A stretch of DNA of 64,000 nt from Desulfobacteraceae bacterium (GCA_016743945.1 JADGFI010000014.1:1-64000), one strand, 5' to 3'. Shown: positions 35,971 to 45,410, counted from the stretch's first letter. Notes: generated by a model not told the origin, from the sequence alone. Translations and numbers: made by a program.

Positions 35971-35995
35971 GCCGCTATTTTTTTAAAATAGCGGC
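35971..35995 (+). repeat. 11-bp perfect hairpin in the SDR gene leader
   Basis: GCCGCTATTTT and AAAATAGCGGC flank three T. It lies between the promoter and the start codon. A run of T follows only ten bases later, so it might act as an attenuator or mRNA stabiliser. Its role is not shown by the sequence. Confidence 0.5.
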
Positions 35996-36036
35996 AGCCA
36001 TACTTTTTACCGGAAATTTAAGGATATAAATTTAAA

Positions 36037-37671
36037 GTGAGCCCCATCAGCACGGACCCCAACAGCCCCGATAGAAAATCGGGCAACAAATCAGATATAA
36101 TCAATCCAGACATAAAAAGTATAGAGATTCCTATTGCTGAGAAAGAACAGATCCTGGCAGCCCTGGGTGAGTGTATCCCCCTTCTGGAGACCCTGGCAGA
36201 AAAGTCCGAACTTCTGGCTCTTTTGCCCGAATTCCAGCGCATTGCTTTGATAACGGCCGCCGGGAAAATCTCCCGGCCCGACAAACGAGAGATTAAAAAG
36301 CGGAACAAGGACAAAAAAGCCCAGAAACGAAATGCCATTGTGGAAAAAGAGCGACGTCTTCGGGCCGGCACCGGGATCCGCCGGGCCCGAGAGGATGCTG
36401 TTTTTACCGCCCCCCGGCAGATTTGTGGCCCAAAACCTGTGGTGGAAGAAAATCCACAAACCCTGGAGACGCCCCGGAACTGTTATGTGTGCAAGGCCGA
36501 GTTTAAAGTCCTCCATCATTTTTATGATACCATGTGTCCGGAATGTGCTGCGTTTAATTATCAGAAACGCTTTCAGACGGCTTCTTTAAAAGGGCAGGTG
36601 GCATTGATAACCGGTTCCCGGCTCAAGATTGGCTACCAGGCCACAGTGATGATGCTAAGAGCCGGGGCAAAGGTGATTGCCACCACCCGATTTCCCAAGG
36701 ATTCGGCCCTGCGTTTTTCCCGGGAACCTGATTTCTCTGATTGGGGTGCAAGACTCCAGATTTACGGGCTGGACCTGCGCCATACGCCCAGCGTGGAGTT
36801 GTTTTGCGATTATATAGCCGACACCTATCAACGATTGGATATTCTGATCAACAATGCCGCCCAGACCGTCCGGCGGCCTCCGGGGTTTTATGCCCACCTC
36901 ATGGACACTGAAGCAAAGGATGTGGCTCAATTGCCAACCGATGCCCGGTCACTATTAGTCGAGTACCAGACCTGTATCGCCCAATTGGAATGTGGTGAAT
37001 CGATGAATCTGGGCGCTGAAAAGGCCTTGCCCGTGACCTGGAATGGTACGGCTCCGGGGGTGGGGTTGCGCATGTCTGCCCAATTGTCTCAGATTCCCTA
37101 TTCCTATGACCATTCCCTGGATGTGCCTGCTGTTTTTCCGGCGGAAAGACTGGATGCCGACCTCCAGCAGGTGGACCTGCGCAAGACCAATTCCTGGCGG
37201 TTGCGTCTGGGGGATATCCAGACCTCGGAAATGCTGGAGATTCAGCTGGTGAATGCCGTGGCCCCCTTTGTTCTGTGCAATCGGCTGGCAGATTTAATGA
37301 AGCAGGACTATACCGGACAAAAACACATGGTGAATGTCTCTGCCATGGAAGGTAAGTTTTTACGGTTTAAAAAAGGCAGCCGCCATCCCCATACCAATAT
37401 GGCCAAGGCCGCTTTGAATATGCTCACCCATACCGCTGCCTCGGATCTGGCCAAATACGGGATTTATATGAATGCCGTGGACACGGGCTGGGTAACCGAT
37501 GAGGACCCTGCTATCCTGGCCCGGCTCAAAGAGGATCGCCATGATTTCCAACCCCCCCTGGACATTGTGGATGGGGCTGCAAGGATTTGTGATCCCTTTT
37601 TCCACGGCATCCTTACGGGAAAACACTGGTGCGGTAAATTTTTAAAGGATTATTTCCCCATCGACTGGTAG
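36037..37671 (+). CDS. SDR-family oxidoreductase with N-terminal zinc-ribbon extension
   Basis: 544 residues, about twice the length of a classical short-chain dehydrogenase. Residues 1-150 are charged and include a basic stretch ([17 protein letters not shown]). A CxxC...CxxC zinc-ribbon-like motif follows ([22 protein letters not shown]). The Rossmann part begins with [14 protein letters not shown], and LINNAAQT is the usual NNAG-type motif. An insert of about 110 residues separates this from the C-terminal half, where [14 protein letters not shown] holds the lysine. The usual YxxxK tyrosine seems to be replaced by threonine or asparagine, so catalysis is uncertain. GTG is the only good start, with AAGGAT 11 bases upstream. 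Confidence 0.8.
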   Translation: MSPISTDPNSPDRKSGNKSDIINPDIKSIEIPIAEKEQILAALGECIPLLETLAEKSELLALLPEFQRIALITAAGKISRPDKREIKKRNKDKKAQKRNAIVEKERRLRAGTGIRRAREDAVFTAPRQICGPKPVVEENPQTLETPRNCYVCKAEFKVLHHFYDTMCPECAAFNYQKRFQTASLKGQVALITGSRLKIGYQATVMMLRAGAKVIATTRFPKDSALRFSREPDFSDWGARLQIYGLDLRHTPSVELFCDYIADTYQRLDILINNAAQTVRRPPGFYAHLMDTEAKDVAQLPTDARSLLVEYQTCIAQLECGESMNLGAEKALPVTWNGTAPGVGLRMSAQLSQIPYSYDHSLDVPAVFPAERLDADLQQVDLRKTNSWRLRLGDIQTSEMLEIQLVNAVAPFVLCNRLADLMKQDYTGQKHMVNVSAMEGKFLRFKKGSRHPHTNMAKAALNMLTHTAASDLAKYGIYMNAVDTGWVTDEDPAILARLKEDRHDFQPPLDIVDGAARICDPFFHGILTGKHWCGKFLKDYFPIDW

Positions 37672-37828
37672 GAACAGGGCCGTTGAAATCTTGTTTTTCC
37701 ACTGGGGGGTGCATCCAGATGACCTGATCATTAGTTTTTTCTGGACAAATTTCATTAATCATCCTATCTTTTCCCGGGGCTCCTAGCCCTATTGTTTTTT
37801 TACCTATATTATTTTAAGGAGAATTTTC

Positions 37829-38341
37829 TTGCTAAAACGATTACATTTGCTCTGTTCTTTAGTCCTTTTTGTCACCCTTGCCATTGGTTGCGGTGGTCCT
37901 AAGAAAGTCAACAAATCCGATAAAAACAGTTCAGCCGGGAATATATCAGTCCTGTCATTGCGGGGGGATACCCAGGATATGACCCATGACCAGGTCGTGG
38001 AACTTCAGCGTGTGGGCGTTTGGATGGATAAAGATATCATCAAACAATTGAACAGGGCTGGATATAAAGCAACCTTGATCAAGTCCCGGCAGGATTTTAA
38101 GGGTCCCGGTCATCTACTGATCATCGACGTGGCCAAATTTAATCCAGGTAACAGAGCCTCAAGGGCGTTTATCGGTTTTGGAGCAGGCGCCTCCTCATTG
38201 GATCTGCATTACCAGCTACTTGATAGTGCAGGTACTGTTGTTAGCACTTGGGATGACGGTGTCGGATCAAGTAAGGGGGGTACTTATTGTGCGCAAACCC
38301 TTAATCGGAATGCCATCACCCAACTCAACTCAACTTTGTAA
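37829..38341 (+). CDS. DUF4410-like lipoprotein
   Basis: 170 residues from a TTG start with AAGGAG at a good distance. A lipoprotein signal ends in LAIGC, with the modified cysteine at position 21. The rest matches DUF4410-type proteins in character: LLIIDVAKFNPGNRASRAFIGFGAG, LDLHYQLLDSAGTVVS, and a glycine-rich segment. The cellular role is unknown. It stands alone. Confidence 0.7.
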   Translation: MLKRLHLLCSLVLFVTLAIGCGGPKKVNKSDKNSSAGNISVLSLRGDTQDMTHDQVVELQRVGVWMDKDIIKQLNRAGYKATLIKSRQDFKGPGHLLIIDVAKFNPGNRASRAFIGFGAGASSLDLHYQLLDSAGTVVSTWDDGVGSSKGGTYCAQTLNRNAITQLNSTL

Positions 38342-38377
38342 ACAATATAAACTTGAAATACACACGTTGCCAGAGAG

Positions 38378-38409
38378 AGAGAGAGCTTTAGCCGGACAAA
38401 GCTCTCTCT
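38378..38409 (+). terminator. Hairpin after the lipoprotein gene, possible terminator
   Basis: AGAGAGAGCTTT and AAAGCTCTCTCT pair perfectly over an 8-base loop, 36 bases after the stop codon. The left arm is part of a GA microsatellite (38372-38385). No U-tract follows, so termination would be weak or Rho-assisted. Confidence 0.4.
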
Positions 38410-38615
38410 GGAGCGATCAGAATGCTGCTGCTATCCCCAAAAATTAAAAACAGATATAGGCAAATTTTATACCTTGAACGTGGCCTATCTACTAGGTTGC
38501 ATCAAAGGCCAAATAGGCCTGCTATTCAACCTTTAATGCGCCTTGTAGATGAACCACCAACCTTTTAAAAATTTGGCCTGCACTATTTTTGTCCAACTTA
38601 TTTTATCTGCGGTCC

Positions 38616-39206
38616 TTAAAAAAAAAATGGAATGAACATTCGGGAGCGGTTCATATAGTCGGTGTAACCAGGCCCGAAATACGCACAATTTTCCGTTTCT
38701 TCAATCTTGGCTGTGGCCAGCAGGCATACACCGGCAACAACAACCAGACCAACACCAAAGGGTGAAATGTGTTTTAAAAATGTTCCCCAGGCCAAAAAAA
38801 GTAATGAACTGTACATGGGATGCCGGATATATTTATATATCCCGGTTACCACCAAACTGGTTGTGTTTTCAAAAGCGAAATTTTCTGCCTGGGCGATTGT
38901 CCTTCTCGAGCCGCCTTGTGTTTTTAACTGGTAAAGCCCTTGAAAAACAAGGACTACTGAAACACTGAGAAAGCCCCAAGAGAGCAACTGAATATAGGAA
39001 AATGGATCAGAAAACCAAAAGGGCAGATTTAAACAAACAAGGGTTAAAATACTTTCGAATACAAAAAAACGATAAAACCCATGGGACCGCATATTCCTTA
39101 GAGGCTTTCTGGACACCATAATAAAAAAAAGGGTTCCAAAGACAAATAAAACCATGCGGTTCGCAATCAAGACTTCCAAAATTATTTTCCCCAAATATTT
39201 GAACAA
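38616..39206 (-). CDS. Isoprenylcysteine/phospholipid methyltransferase-like membrane protein
   Basis: 196 residues with four to five membrane helices. The motif GIYKYIRHPMYSSLLFLAWG is typical of the ICMT/PEMT-like family, where the histidine-proline pair helps bind S-adenosylmethionine, and ENCAYFGPGYTDYMNRSRMFIP is the usual C-terminal part. The substrate could be a lipid or a small molecule. It is divergent from the ketosynthase operon, and a link to it is only positional. Confidence 0.8.
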   Translation of the reverse strand: MFKYLGKIILEVLIANRMVLFVFGTLFFIMVSRKPLRNMRSHGFYRFFVFESILTLVCLNLPFWFSDPFSYIQLLSWGFLSVSVVLVFQGLYQLKTQGGSRRTIAQAENFAFENTTSLVVTGIYKYIRHPMYSSLLFLAWGTFLKHISPFGVGLVVVAGVCLLATAKIEETENCAYFGPGYTDYMNRSRMFIPFFF

Positions 39207-39322
39207 AAAAATACGAGACTATCCCTTTACAGAATACCCGTCAATTGTTTATTTTTTTTGCTTGTGAAGGATTCAAAATTTTCGTATTATGCCGGGCTAA
39301 TAAAGATTCGGTACACAATTTA

Positions 39323-39332
39323 GGGGGGGGGG
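39323..39332 (+). repeat. G10 homopolymer upstream of the ketosynthase operon
   Basis: Ten consecutive G lie 51 bases before the ketosynthase ATG. This is the longest G-run I found in the window. Such runs slip in replication and can vary promoter spacing. Confidence 0.7.
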
Positions 39333-39383
39333 CAAGACCAAGGGCCTGTTTTATACCAAAGCAAGGCAGGTCTGTGAGATATA

Positions 39384-40586
39384 ATGGTAAGTCAAACAAG
39401 CAAAGCAGTTATAACAGGGATGGGGTGTGTATCCGGCGCAGGGGATACCCTCGAAGACAATATGACATCCTTGTTTGGTGCGGTTCGCAATTTTACTGCC
39501 CCCAAACGTTTTTCCACCGACCATGTTCACCCCTATCCGGTTTTTGAAGTTCAAAAAAAAATGGGTGATACAAGCCAGCCTTCGGATCCCCTGCTGAGCC
39601 GGACCTGTTACCTGATGCTTGCCGCAGCGCAAGAGGCCATATCCCAGTCCGGGCTTTGTGAAACTCATTTTCTCAACAAACGAATCGGAATTTGTATTGG
39701 AACTGCTGTGGGCAGCACCCCCAATGCCATCGAATTTTACGATGATTTTAGATCTTTGCGGTCTCCGGAATTAGGACCTGTACACCGGTTTCTTTCCAGC
39801 AATCCAGCCGCCTGCCTGGCACGGGCATATGGATCAAACGGGCCGGTTCAGACCGTTGTGAACACCTGTTCTTCAGGAACAGACGCCATTGGAATTGCAG
39901 CTTCATGGATTTGCCAGGGGCTTTGCGACATTGTCCTTGCCGGTGGCGCAGATGAGCTGTCCAAGGTTTCGTATAATGGGTTTGCCTCTTTGCGGATCAT
40001 GGATACTAAAGGTTCGAGGCCCTTTGACAAAACCCGGGCCGGTTTGAATCTAGGCGAGGGGGCAGGAATAATGGTCCTGGAATCAGTCAAAATGGCAAGG
40101 GAAAATGGCCATAGGGTTCTCGGGAAAATACGGGGATATGGTTCAGCATGTGACGGATATCATCTTGTCTCTCCCCATTCCAACGGACGGGGTCTTAGGA
40201 AGGCCATTGATCAGGCATTGGAGTTGAGCAATACGGACAAACAGCAGATTTGCTTTATCAATGCCCACGGCACAGGCACCCTGGAAAATGACCGGGTGGA
40301 AAGCATTGTGCTGGCAGACACACTTGCAGGGGTTCCTTTTTTTTCAACAAAGGGGTGTACCGGTCACACCCTTGGGGCGGCCGGGGCCCTTGAGGCGATC
40401 TATACCCTTGCTTGTCTCAACAAACAACAAATTCCCCCAAGTGCGGGATTTGCAGCGCCTGCCATAGATACGCCGTCCTCTCCTATTTTTGAGACCCTGG
40501 TGATAAACGGATCCATTGCGATTTCCCAATCTCTGGCCTTTGGGGGAAATAATTCGGTTTTGGTCATTGAAGGAAGGCAAAATTAA
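39384..40586 (+). CDS. Beta-ketoacyl synthase (FabF/KS-alpha-like), catalytically intact
   Basis: 400 residues of thiolase fold. The catalytic triad is complete: C162 in VVNTCSSGTDA, H295 in NAHGTGTLEND, and H328 in GCTGHTLGAAGALEA. It would condense acyl and malonyl units on an acyl carrier protein. The next gene follows at once (TAAATG) and encodes a degenerate ketosynthase, so the two probably form a heterodimer like KS-alpha/KS-beta of type II polyketide synthases. It opens an operon of seven genes ending in an acyl carrier protein. No ketoreductase or dehydratase is in the cluster. Confidence 0.9.
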   Translation: MVSQTSKAVITGMGCVSGAGDTLEDNMTSLFGAVRNFTAPKRFSTDHVHPYPVFEVQKKMGDTSQPSDPLLSRTCYLMLAAAQEAISQSGLCETHFLNKRIGICIGTAVGSTPNAIEFYDDFRSLRSPELGPVHRFLSSNPAACLARAYGSNGPVQTVVNTCSSGTDAIGIAASWICQGLCDIVLAGGADELSKVSYNGFASLRIMDTKGSRPFDKTRAGLNLGEGAGIMVLESVKMARENGHRVLGKIRGYGSACDGYHLVSPHSNGRGLRKAIDQALELSNTDKQQICFINAHGTGTLENDRVESIVLADTLAGVPFFSTKGCTGHTLGAAGALEAIYTLACLNKQQIPPSAGFAAPAIDTPSSPIFETLVINGSIAISQSLAFGGNNSVLVIEGRQN

Positions 40587-41630
40587 ATGGATATTCAGGT
40601 GCGGGGAATCGGTCCGTTAGGGGGATTTGGAGCAGGAATCACCCCATTGGAAAAATGTATTGATGGTCGCTGTGATATCTCCCCGGAAATGTTAACCATT
40701 GAAAAAAACAGACAATTGATGGCCCTTGCCTGTTTTAAGGCAGACACCTCGCGACTCATTGAATTTATCTCCCCAAAAAAGCTTCGGCGGATAGACCATC
40801 TTTCTCGTATGGCCCTGCTTGGAGCCGGCCTGGCAATTGCCGATGCCAAGCTTTCCCCGGAAGAACTTGAAGATACCGGCATTATTCTTGCCACAGGATA
40901 TGGTGCTTTGGACACCGGCTTTTCTTTTTTGTCCTCCTTTCTTGACAAGGGGGATCAATTGAGCAAACCGACTCTTTTCTCCAATTCTGTTCACAATGCT
41001 GCGGCTGCCTATATTTCTATCTTTTTTGGTATCAAAGGGCCCAGCCTTTCTGTGAGCCAGTTTGATCTGTCGTTTGCATCGGCTTTGTTGACCGCCATGC
41101 TCTGGATAAAAGAGGGCCGGGTAAAATCGGTTCTGGTGGGAGGGGTTGACGAATACTGCGATGTGTTGGGGTATGCTGCGAAAAATTTACATACCACCCG
41201 GAACAATTTGCCACTTACCCTGGGTGAAGGCGGATGCTTTTTCGTGCTGTCCAAGTCAGCGGTCTGTAATGAAACAGGATATGCAAGGCTTGCCCAGGTG
41301 GATATCTTTGATCAAAAAAGAACACCCTTTCTTGCAAAGAACCGGCTGGTGATACTGGGGAGCCCGGGATGTGGTGCCTGCAATGACATGGTAGGCCCAA
41401 CATGTATCTGCCAGGATAAACTATATGGTACTTTCCCTTCTGCTGCAGCGCTTGATATGGGAACCGCCTGCCTTGGGCTTAAGCATAAAACGCTTTTCAA
41501 CAAGATAACACAAGGATCCTGGGAGGGAAAAAAAATTGATCCCAATACCATCTTGTGTGTAACACCCGGGGATTGCCTTTCCGGGAAGATAATCCTGAAA
41601 TCAAATAGGAATGAGTCACAATTGTCATGA
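40587..41630 (+). CDS. Degenerate ketosynthase, chain-length-factor-like partner
   Basis: 347 residues with ketosynthase fold features (GIILATGYGALDTG, NSVHNAAAAYISIFFGIKGPS, VLVGGVDEYCD) but without catalytic residues. At the position of the active cysteine the sequence reads SVSQFDLSFASA, with phenylalanine near 159. The NAHGTGT motif is missing, and the second histidine motif reads LYGTFPSAAALDM. This is the pattern of a KS-beta or chain-length factor, which shapes the product while its partner does the chemistry. It is shorter than KS-alpha. Its stop overlaps the next start by four bases. Confidence 0.8.
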   Translation: MDIQVRGIGPLGGFGAGITPLEKCIDGRCDISPEMLTIEKNRQLMALACFKADTSRLIEFISPKKLRRIDHLSRMALLGAGLAIADAKLSPEELEDTGIILATGYGALDTGFSFLSSFLDKGDQLSKPTLFSNSVHNAAAAYISIFFGIKGPSLSVSQFDLSFASALLTAMLWIKEGRVKSVLVGGVDEYCDVLGYAAKNLHTTRNNLPLTLGEGGCFFVLSKSAVCNETGYARLAQVDIFDQKRTPFLAKNRLVILGSPGCGACNDMVGPTCICQDKLYGTFPSAAALDMGTACLGLKHKTLFNKITQGSWEGKKIDPNTILCVTPGDCLSGKIILKSNRNESQLS

Positions 41631-42055
41631 AAAAAAACAATGTGCCCCAGGACCCTGGGATCATAGAAGATTACGGACATGAAATTTGCTATGCTGTGGA
41701 TGATGAGGGAAAATATGCCCTTGTTCCGAGTATTGGCTGGGAACCCAAAAATATTGCCAATAAACAAGCCTGGCAAGTTATAGACCAGGATATTGCCCTG
41801 GCCCTTATGGAAATAAACAAGGGGTGCAAAAGCCCTCTTGCCTATTATATGGCAAAGCACCAGATGGATGTGGGGTTGCTTGCAAATTACATGGGGCTAT
41901 ATCGCTGGCAGGTGAAACGACACCTGAAACCTTCTGTGTTCAAACGGTTAAAGGGAAAAACCCTTAGGGCCTATGCAGATCTTTTTGATCTTTGTGTCGC
42001 CGAATTTGGATCAGATATTCCCCATAACAGTCAATCAACAGGTAACTTGCTTTAA
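41627..42055 (+). CDS. Unknown 142-residue protein of the polyketide-like cluster
   Basis: Not recognised. It starts on an ATGA overlap with the ketosynthase partner gene and ends on a TAATG overlap with the BtrH-like gene, so it is surely translated with them. Residues about 85-115 (YYMAKHQMDVGLLANYMGLYRWQVKRHLKP) look like a helix-turn-helix, and MDVGLLANYMGLYRWQV has the spacing of one. It could be a small regulator, or a protein-protein adaptor for the synthase. No enzyme motif is visible. Confidence 0.8.
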   Translation: MKKNNVPQDPGIIEDYGHEICYAVDDEGKYALVPSIGWEPKNIANKQAWQVIDQDIALALMEINKGCKSPLAYYMAKHQMDVGLLANYMGLYRWQVKRHLKPSVFKRLKGKTLRAYADLFDLCVAEFGSDIPHNSQSTGNLL

Positions 42056-43068
42056 TGAAAATTGATTTTGTACATACCCAATCTGCCCATTGCGAATGCG
42101 GCGTTACGGCCAACCTGATTAACCATGGGTTTAAAAATACGGGCCAGACCATTTCAGAGGCAATGACCTTTGGCCTTGGTCAGGGAATATTTTTTGGATA
42201 CCTGCCCTTCATCAAAGTGAACAAATTGCCCCTGACAACCTTTCGTTGCCCCGTGGGTAAAATTTTTAAAAGGGTGACCAAATCCCTTGGCGTGTCGGTC
42301 AAATGGCAAAAGTTTTCCAATGCAGCAAAAGCCATGGATGCCCTTGACCGGGAGCTTGAAAAGGGAAACCCCGTGGGCTGCAGAACCGGCGGGTATTGGC
42401 TGCCCTATTTCCCGCCATCCCTGCGATTTCATTTTAACATGCACAATCTTGTTGTCATTGGCAAGCAAGGGAACCATTACCTGATCAGTGACCCTGTTTT
42501 TCCGACGATTGTGGAGTGCCCGGCAAAGGACCTTGCCATTGCCCGTTTTGCAAAGGGTGCTTTGGCCCCCAAGGGCAGTATGTATCAAATACTGACGGTT
42601 CCAGATCATCTGCGGCTTGAGCAGGCTGTGATTTCTGGCATAAAAGGAGCGGCGAAAGCCATGGTAAAAACGCCGATTCCCTTTCTGGGTACCCGGGGTA
42701 TACGATTTTTAGCAAACCGATTGGAAAACTGGCCGAAAAAATTTGACGCCGCCACCACCATCCTCCTTCTGGGTCAACTGATCCGGATGCAAGAAGAAAT
42801 CGGCACCGGCGGCGGCGGATTTAGGTTTATGTATTCAGCCTTTCTCCAGGAGGCAGCCACCCTTACAGGTGATAATAGATTGCTGGGGGTTTCGGAACAA
42901 TTAACTCTCTCCGGAGATACCTGGCGACGATTTGCCGTAAAGGCTGCAAAACATTGCAAGGGCAGAGCAACAAAGACCGATTCTTTCCAGGCCATGAAAG
43001 AAACCTTAAATACCTGTGCTGACATTGAAACCCAGGCCTTTGAGGAGCTTCTTGACATTGTCAGCTGA
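42055..43068 (+). CDS. BtrH-like acyltransferase (BtrH N-terminal domain, DUF4872-like C-terminal part)
   Basis: 337 residues. The N-terminal 150 have the papain-like BtrH layout: a cysteine near the start (C13 or C15 in HTQSAHCECGVTAN), SEAMTFGLGQGIFFGY, then H130 in FNMHNLVVIG and D146 in YLISDPVF. BtrH moves an acyl group from an acyl carrier protein onto an amine in butirosin synthesis. Here, between ketosynthases and an acyl carrier protein, it is the best candidate to release the finished chain onto an acceptor. The C-terminal half is helical, as in DUF4872. The acceptor is unknown. Confidence 0.78.
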   Translation: MKIDFVHTQSAHCECGVTANLINHGFKNTGQTISEAMTFGLGQGIFFGYLPFIKVNKLPLTTFRCPVGKIFKRVTKSLGVSVKWQKFSNAAKAMDALDRELEKGNPVGCRTGGYWLPYFPPSLRFHFNMHNLVVIGKQGNHYLISDPVFPTIVECPAKDLAIARFAKGALAPKGSMYQILTVPDHLRLEQAVISGIKGAAKAMVKTPIPFLGTRGIRFLANRLENWPKKFDAATTILLLGQLIRMQEEIGTGGGGFRFMYSAFLQEAATLTGDNRLLGVSEQLTLSGDTWRRFAVKAAKHCKGRATKTDSFQAMKETLNTCADIETQAFEELLDIVS

Positions 43069-43816
43069 TCATTCCACGGTTCTTGAGGTGAAGGACTTGG
43101 GCAAGCACTATAAAGGCGCCCGGGTCCCTGCGGTCAACAATCTTGATTTCACAGTGGGAAAAGGGGAAATTTTCGGATTTCTCGGTCCTAATGGCGCGGG
43201 TAAAACCACAACGATTTCCATCATGTCTACCTTGATCAAGCCCAGCAGGGGGCAGGTTAAAATTTGCGGTATTGATATTGAAAAAAAACCCGCTGAGATC
43301 AGAAAACGCATTAGCCTGGTGCCACAGGAGATAGCCCTTTACCATACGCTTACCGGCAAAGAAAATCTGCAATATTTTGGGACCTTGTATGGCCTTGATA
43401 AAAAAACACTGAAACAAAGAATCTGTGCAGCATTGAAAATATTCGATATTAAAGCATATGAAAACCAACCAATTCGTCACTGTTCCGGCGGTATTAAACG
43501 TCGCTTTAACATTGCCTGCGGCATCCTTCATGATCCTGCTCTTATCTTTTTGGATGAGCCCACCGTGGGAATGGATGTCCATTCAAGAAATGCCTTGCTG
43601 GACCAGATCCGGTCCCTAGGCCAGATGGGCAGCACCATCGTGTATACCACCCATTATATGGAAGAGGCCCAACAGATATGCTCCCGGGTATTGATCATGG
43701 ACAAGGGAATCTCTCTTGCCGAAGGAACCCCTGCTGATCTTGTTCAAAATGAGCCCTCTTGTCGCAATCTCGGGGATTTGTTCTTGGCCATCACCGGAAA
43801 GCGGCTTGGTGACTGA
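43058..43816 (+). CDS. ABC transporter ATP-binding protein
   Basis: About 253 residues from a TTG at 43058, which overlaps the BtrH-like gene by 11 bases and has GAGGAG upstream; the longer frame from 43016 would overlap by 53. Walker A is GPNGAGKTTT, the signature HCSGGIKRRFNIACG, Walker B LIFLDEPTVGMD, and the switch histidine is in VYTTHYMEEAQ. It is of the ABCA/DrrA-like exporter type. It should power the ABC-2 permease encoded next, exporting the cluster product. Confidence 0.92.
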   Translation: MSADHSTVLEVKDLGKHYKGARVPAVNNLDFTVGKGEIFGFLGPNGAGKTTTISIMSTLIKPSRGQVKICGIDIEKKPAEIRKRISLVPQEIALYHTLTGKENLQYFGTLYGLDKKTLKQRICAALKIFDIKAYENQPIRHCSGGIKRRFNIACGILHDPALIFLDEPTVGMDVHSRNALLDQIRSLGQMGSTIVYTTHYMEEAQQICSRVLIMDKGISLAEGTPADLVQNEPSCRNLGDLFLAITGKRLGD

Positions 43817-43817
43817 T

Positions 43818-45131
43818 ATGAGAAAATTACGAATCACATTTCAAAAAGAACTCATTTTGCTGCTGCGGGACCGAATCGGGATTGCGCTGCTATTTATCAT
43901 GCCGGCGATTCTGGTTCTGATCATCTGCCTGGTTCAGGCGAAGGTTTTGAATCCAATTACCTCCGTATTGATCGTGGACAATGACAAGGGGGTTATCGGT
44001 CAGGTGATATCCCAGGGGATCGCAAAATCGGGCAACATCAAGGTTGTCATGGCTTCCGATACGGGCAGTGCCGCCGGGATAAACGCCAAACAGGCTGTCA
44101 ACCGGGGGGATTATCAATTCAGTATTGTCATTCCCCCTGGATGCTCAAAATTTTCCATTCAAAAAGCGCGTCAATTTGTTAATCTTGCCACCGGCGGACA
44201 CGATCTTAGCACCCTGGCCAAAAAAGAAGCGGATCCCACAGTGAAGAAGCAAGGTGACGATGTTCCTGGCAAGAGGTCTGAAAAATCGATCCTTGTCTAT
44301 TTTGATCCCTCGGTACAGGGGGGATTTCGGGCAGCGGTTTCAACTGCGGTATCAAAGGTGCTCGTGTGCATGGAATACAAGATCAAGTTGGCCCATGCCC
44401 TCGCTTTGATTCCGTCAGCTCAAAGCACCAGTGCCGCAGGAACAAAGATGGAAGACACCTCTCCCTGGTTTGGCATTACAGAAATGTGGGCAACTGAATT
44501 CAGCTTTATTACCATGCCCACCTCGGTACAGCAAAATGTTCCGGCCTGGGCCTTGTTCGGAATTTTTTTTATCTGTGTTCCCCTGTCAGGTTCCCTGATC
44601 AAAGAACGGGACAATAAAACCCTTGACCGCTTAAATACAATGCCTGTTTCCAGTGGGCTTTTGATGATCGGAAAAATTTTAGCCTATCTTCTTGTGTGCA
44701 TGGGGCAATTTTTCATGATTTTTTTAATTGGAAAATTTATATTACCCACACTGGGCCTTCCTGCTTTTTCAATGGGCAATCAACTGCCGGCTGTGGTGCT
44801 CATTGTTCTGGCTACGGCCATGGCTGCCATCGGTTATGGTATCTTGCTGGGCAGTGTGGTCAAAACCTTTGAGCAGGCCATTGTTCTAGGACCCACATCC
44901 ATTGTGATTGCAGCCGCTCTCGGGGGGGTCATGGTACCGGTATATCTGATGCCTGCGCCCATGCAGGTGATAAGCAATATCTCGCCCCTTGCCTGGTCAT
45001 TGGATGCGTTTTATGATATTTTCCTGCGCGGGAAACAATTGGAGGCTGTTTTACCCAAGGTGGCCTCTCTTTTTGGCTTTTCCGCTATTTGCCTGGCCAT
45101 TGCGCAGGGTGCCATGAAATTTAAAAAATAA
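43818..45131 (+). CDS. ABC-2 type transporter permease
   Basis: 437 residues from the ATG at 43818, two bases after the ATPase stop codon. One N-terminal helix (GIALLFIMPAILVLIICLV) is followed by a soluble loop of about 190 residues, then five to six helices (WALFGIFFICVPLSG, LAYLLVCMGQFFMIFLIG, VVLIVLATAMAAIGYGILLG, AIVLGPTSIVIAAALGGVM). This is the YhhJ/LinN kind of ABC-2 exporter. The NMTP-type motif is visible as KERDNKTLDRLNTMPVS. It pairs with the preceding ATPase. Confidence 0.9.
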   Translation: MRKLRITFQKELILLLRDRIGIALLFIMPAILVLIICLVQAKVLNPITSVLIVDNDKGVIGQVISQGIAKSGNIKVVMASDTGSAAGINAKQAVNRGDYQFSIVIPPGCSKFSIQKARQFVNLATGGHDLSTLAKKEADPTVKKQGDDVPGKRSEKSILVYFDPSVQGGFRAAVSTAVSKVLVCMEYKIKLAHALALIPSAQSTSAAGTKMEDTSPWFGITEMWATEFSFITMPTSVQQNVPAWALFGIFFICVPLSGSLIKERDNKTLDRLNTMPVSSGLLMIGKILAYLLVCMGQFFMIFLIGKFILPTLGLPAFSMGNQLPAVVLIVLATAMAAIGYGILLGSVVKTFEQAIVLGPTSIVIAAALGGVMVPVYLMPAPMQVISNISPLAWSLDAFYDIFLRGKQLEAVLPKVASLFGFSAICLAIAQGAMKFKK

Positions 45132-45146
45132 GGAAGCGACAACAGG

Positions 45147-45410
45147 ATGTTGGAAAAAGAACTGCTTGATACCATTATTGATATCTGTGATATCCGGGAA
45201 GATGTTCCTGAAGACCTCTCTTTTGATGCACCGCTTATCGGGCCGGACTCCATTTTTGGTTTGGATTCTTTGGACGCGGTGGAGATTGTTGTCATGATCC
45301 AGGAGAATTACGGCATCCGAATTCAGGGTCAGGATCAGGGTCGCCAGATTATATCAACCCTTCGGAGTCTGGCAAATTTTATTCGATCAAAGGAAATGGC
45401 ACCCGGTTGA
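45147..45410 (+). CDS. Acyl carrier protein
   Basis: 87 residues, acidic and helical. The phosphopantetheine attachment serine is S41 in FGLDSLDAVEIV. It is the last gene of the plus-strand operon and would carry the growing chain between the ketosynthases, the KAS III and the BtrH-like transferase. No 4'-phosphopantetheinyl transferase is nearby, so a general one must act on it. Confidence 0.92.
   Translation: MLEKELLDTIIDICDIREDVPEDLSFDAPLIGPDSIFGLDSLDAVEIVVMIQENYGIRIQGQDQGRQIISTLRSLANFIRSKEMAPG

Noticed and set aside
38372..38385. GA-rich repeat considered as a CRISPR or satellite array
   Set aside because: It is a short dinucleotide run forming one arm of a hairpin; there are no spaced repeats.
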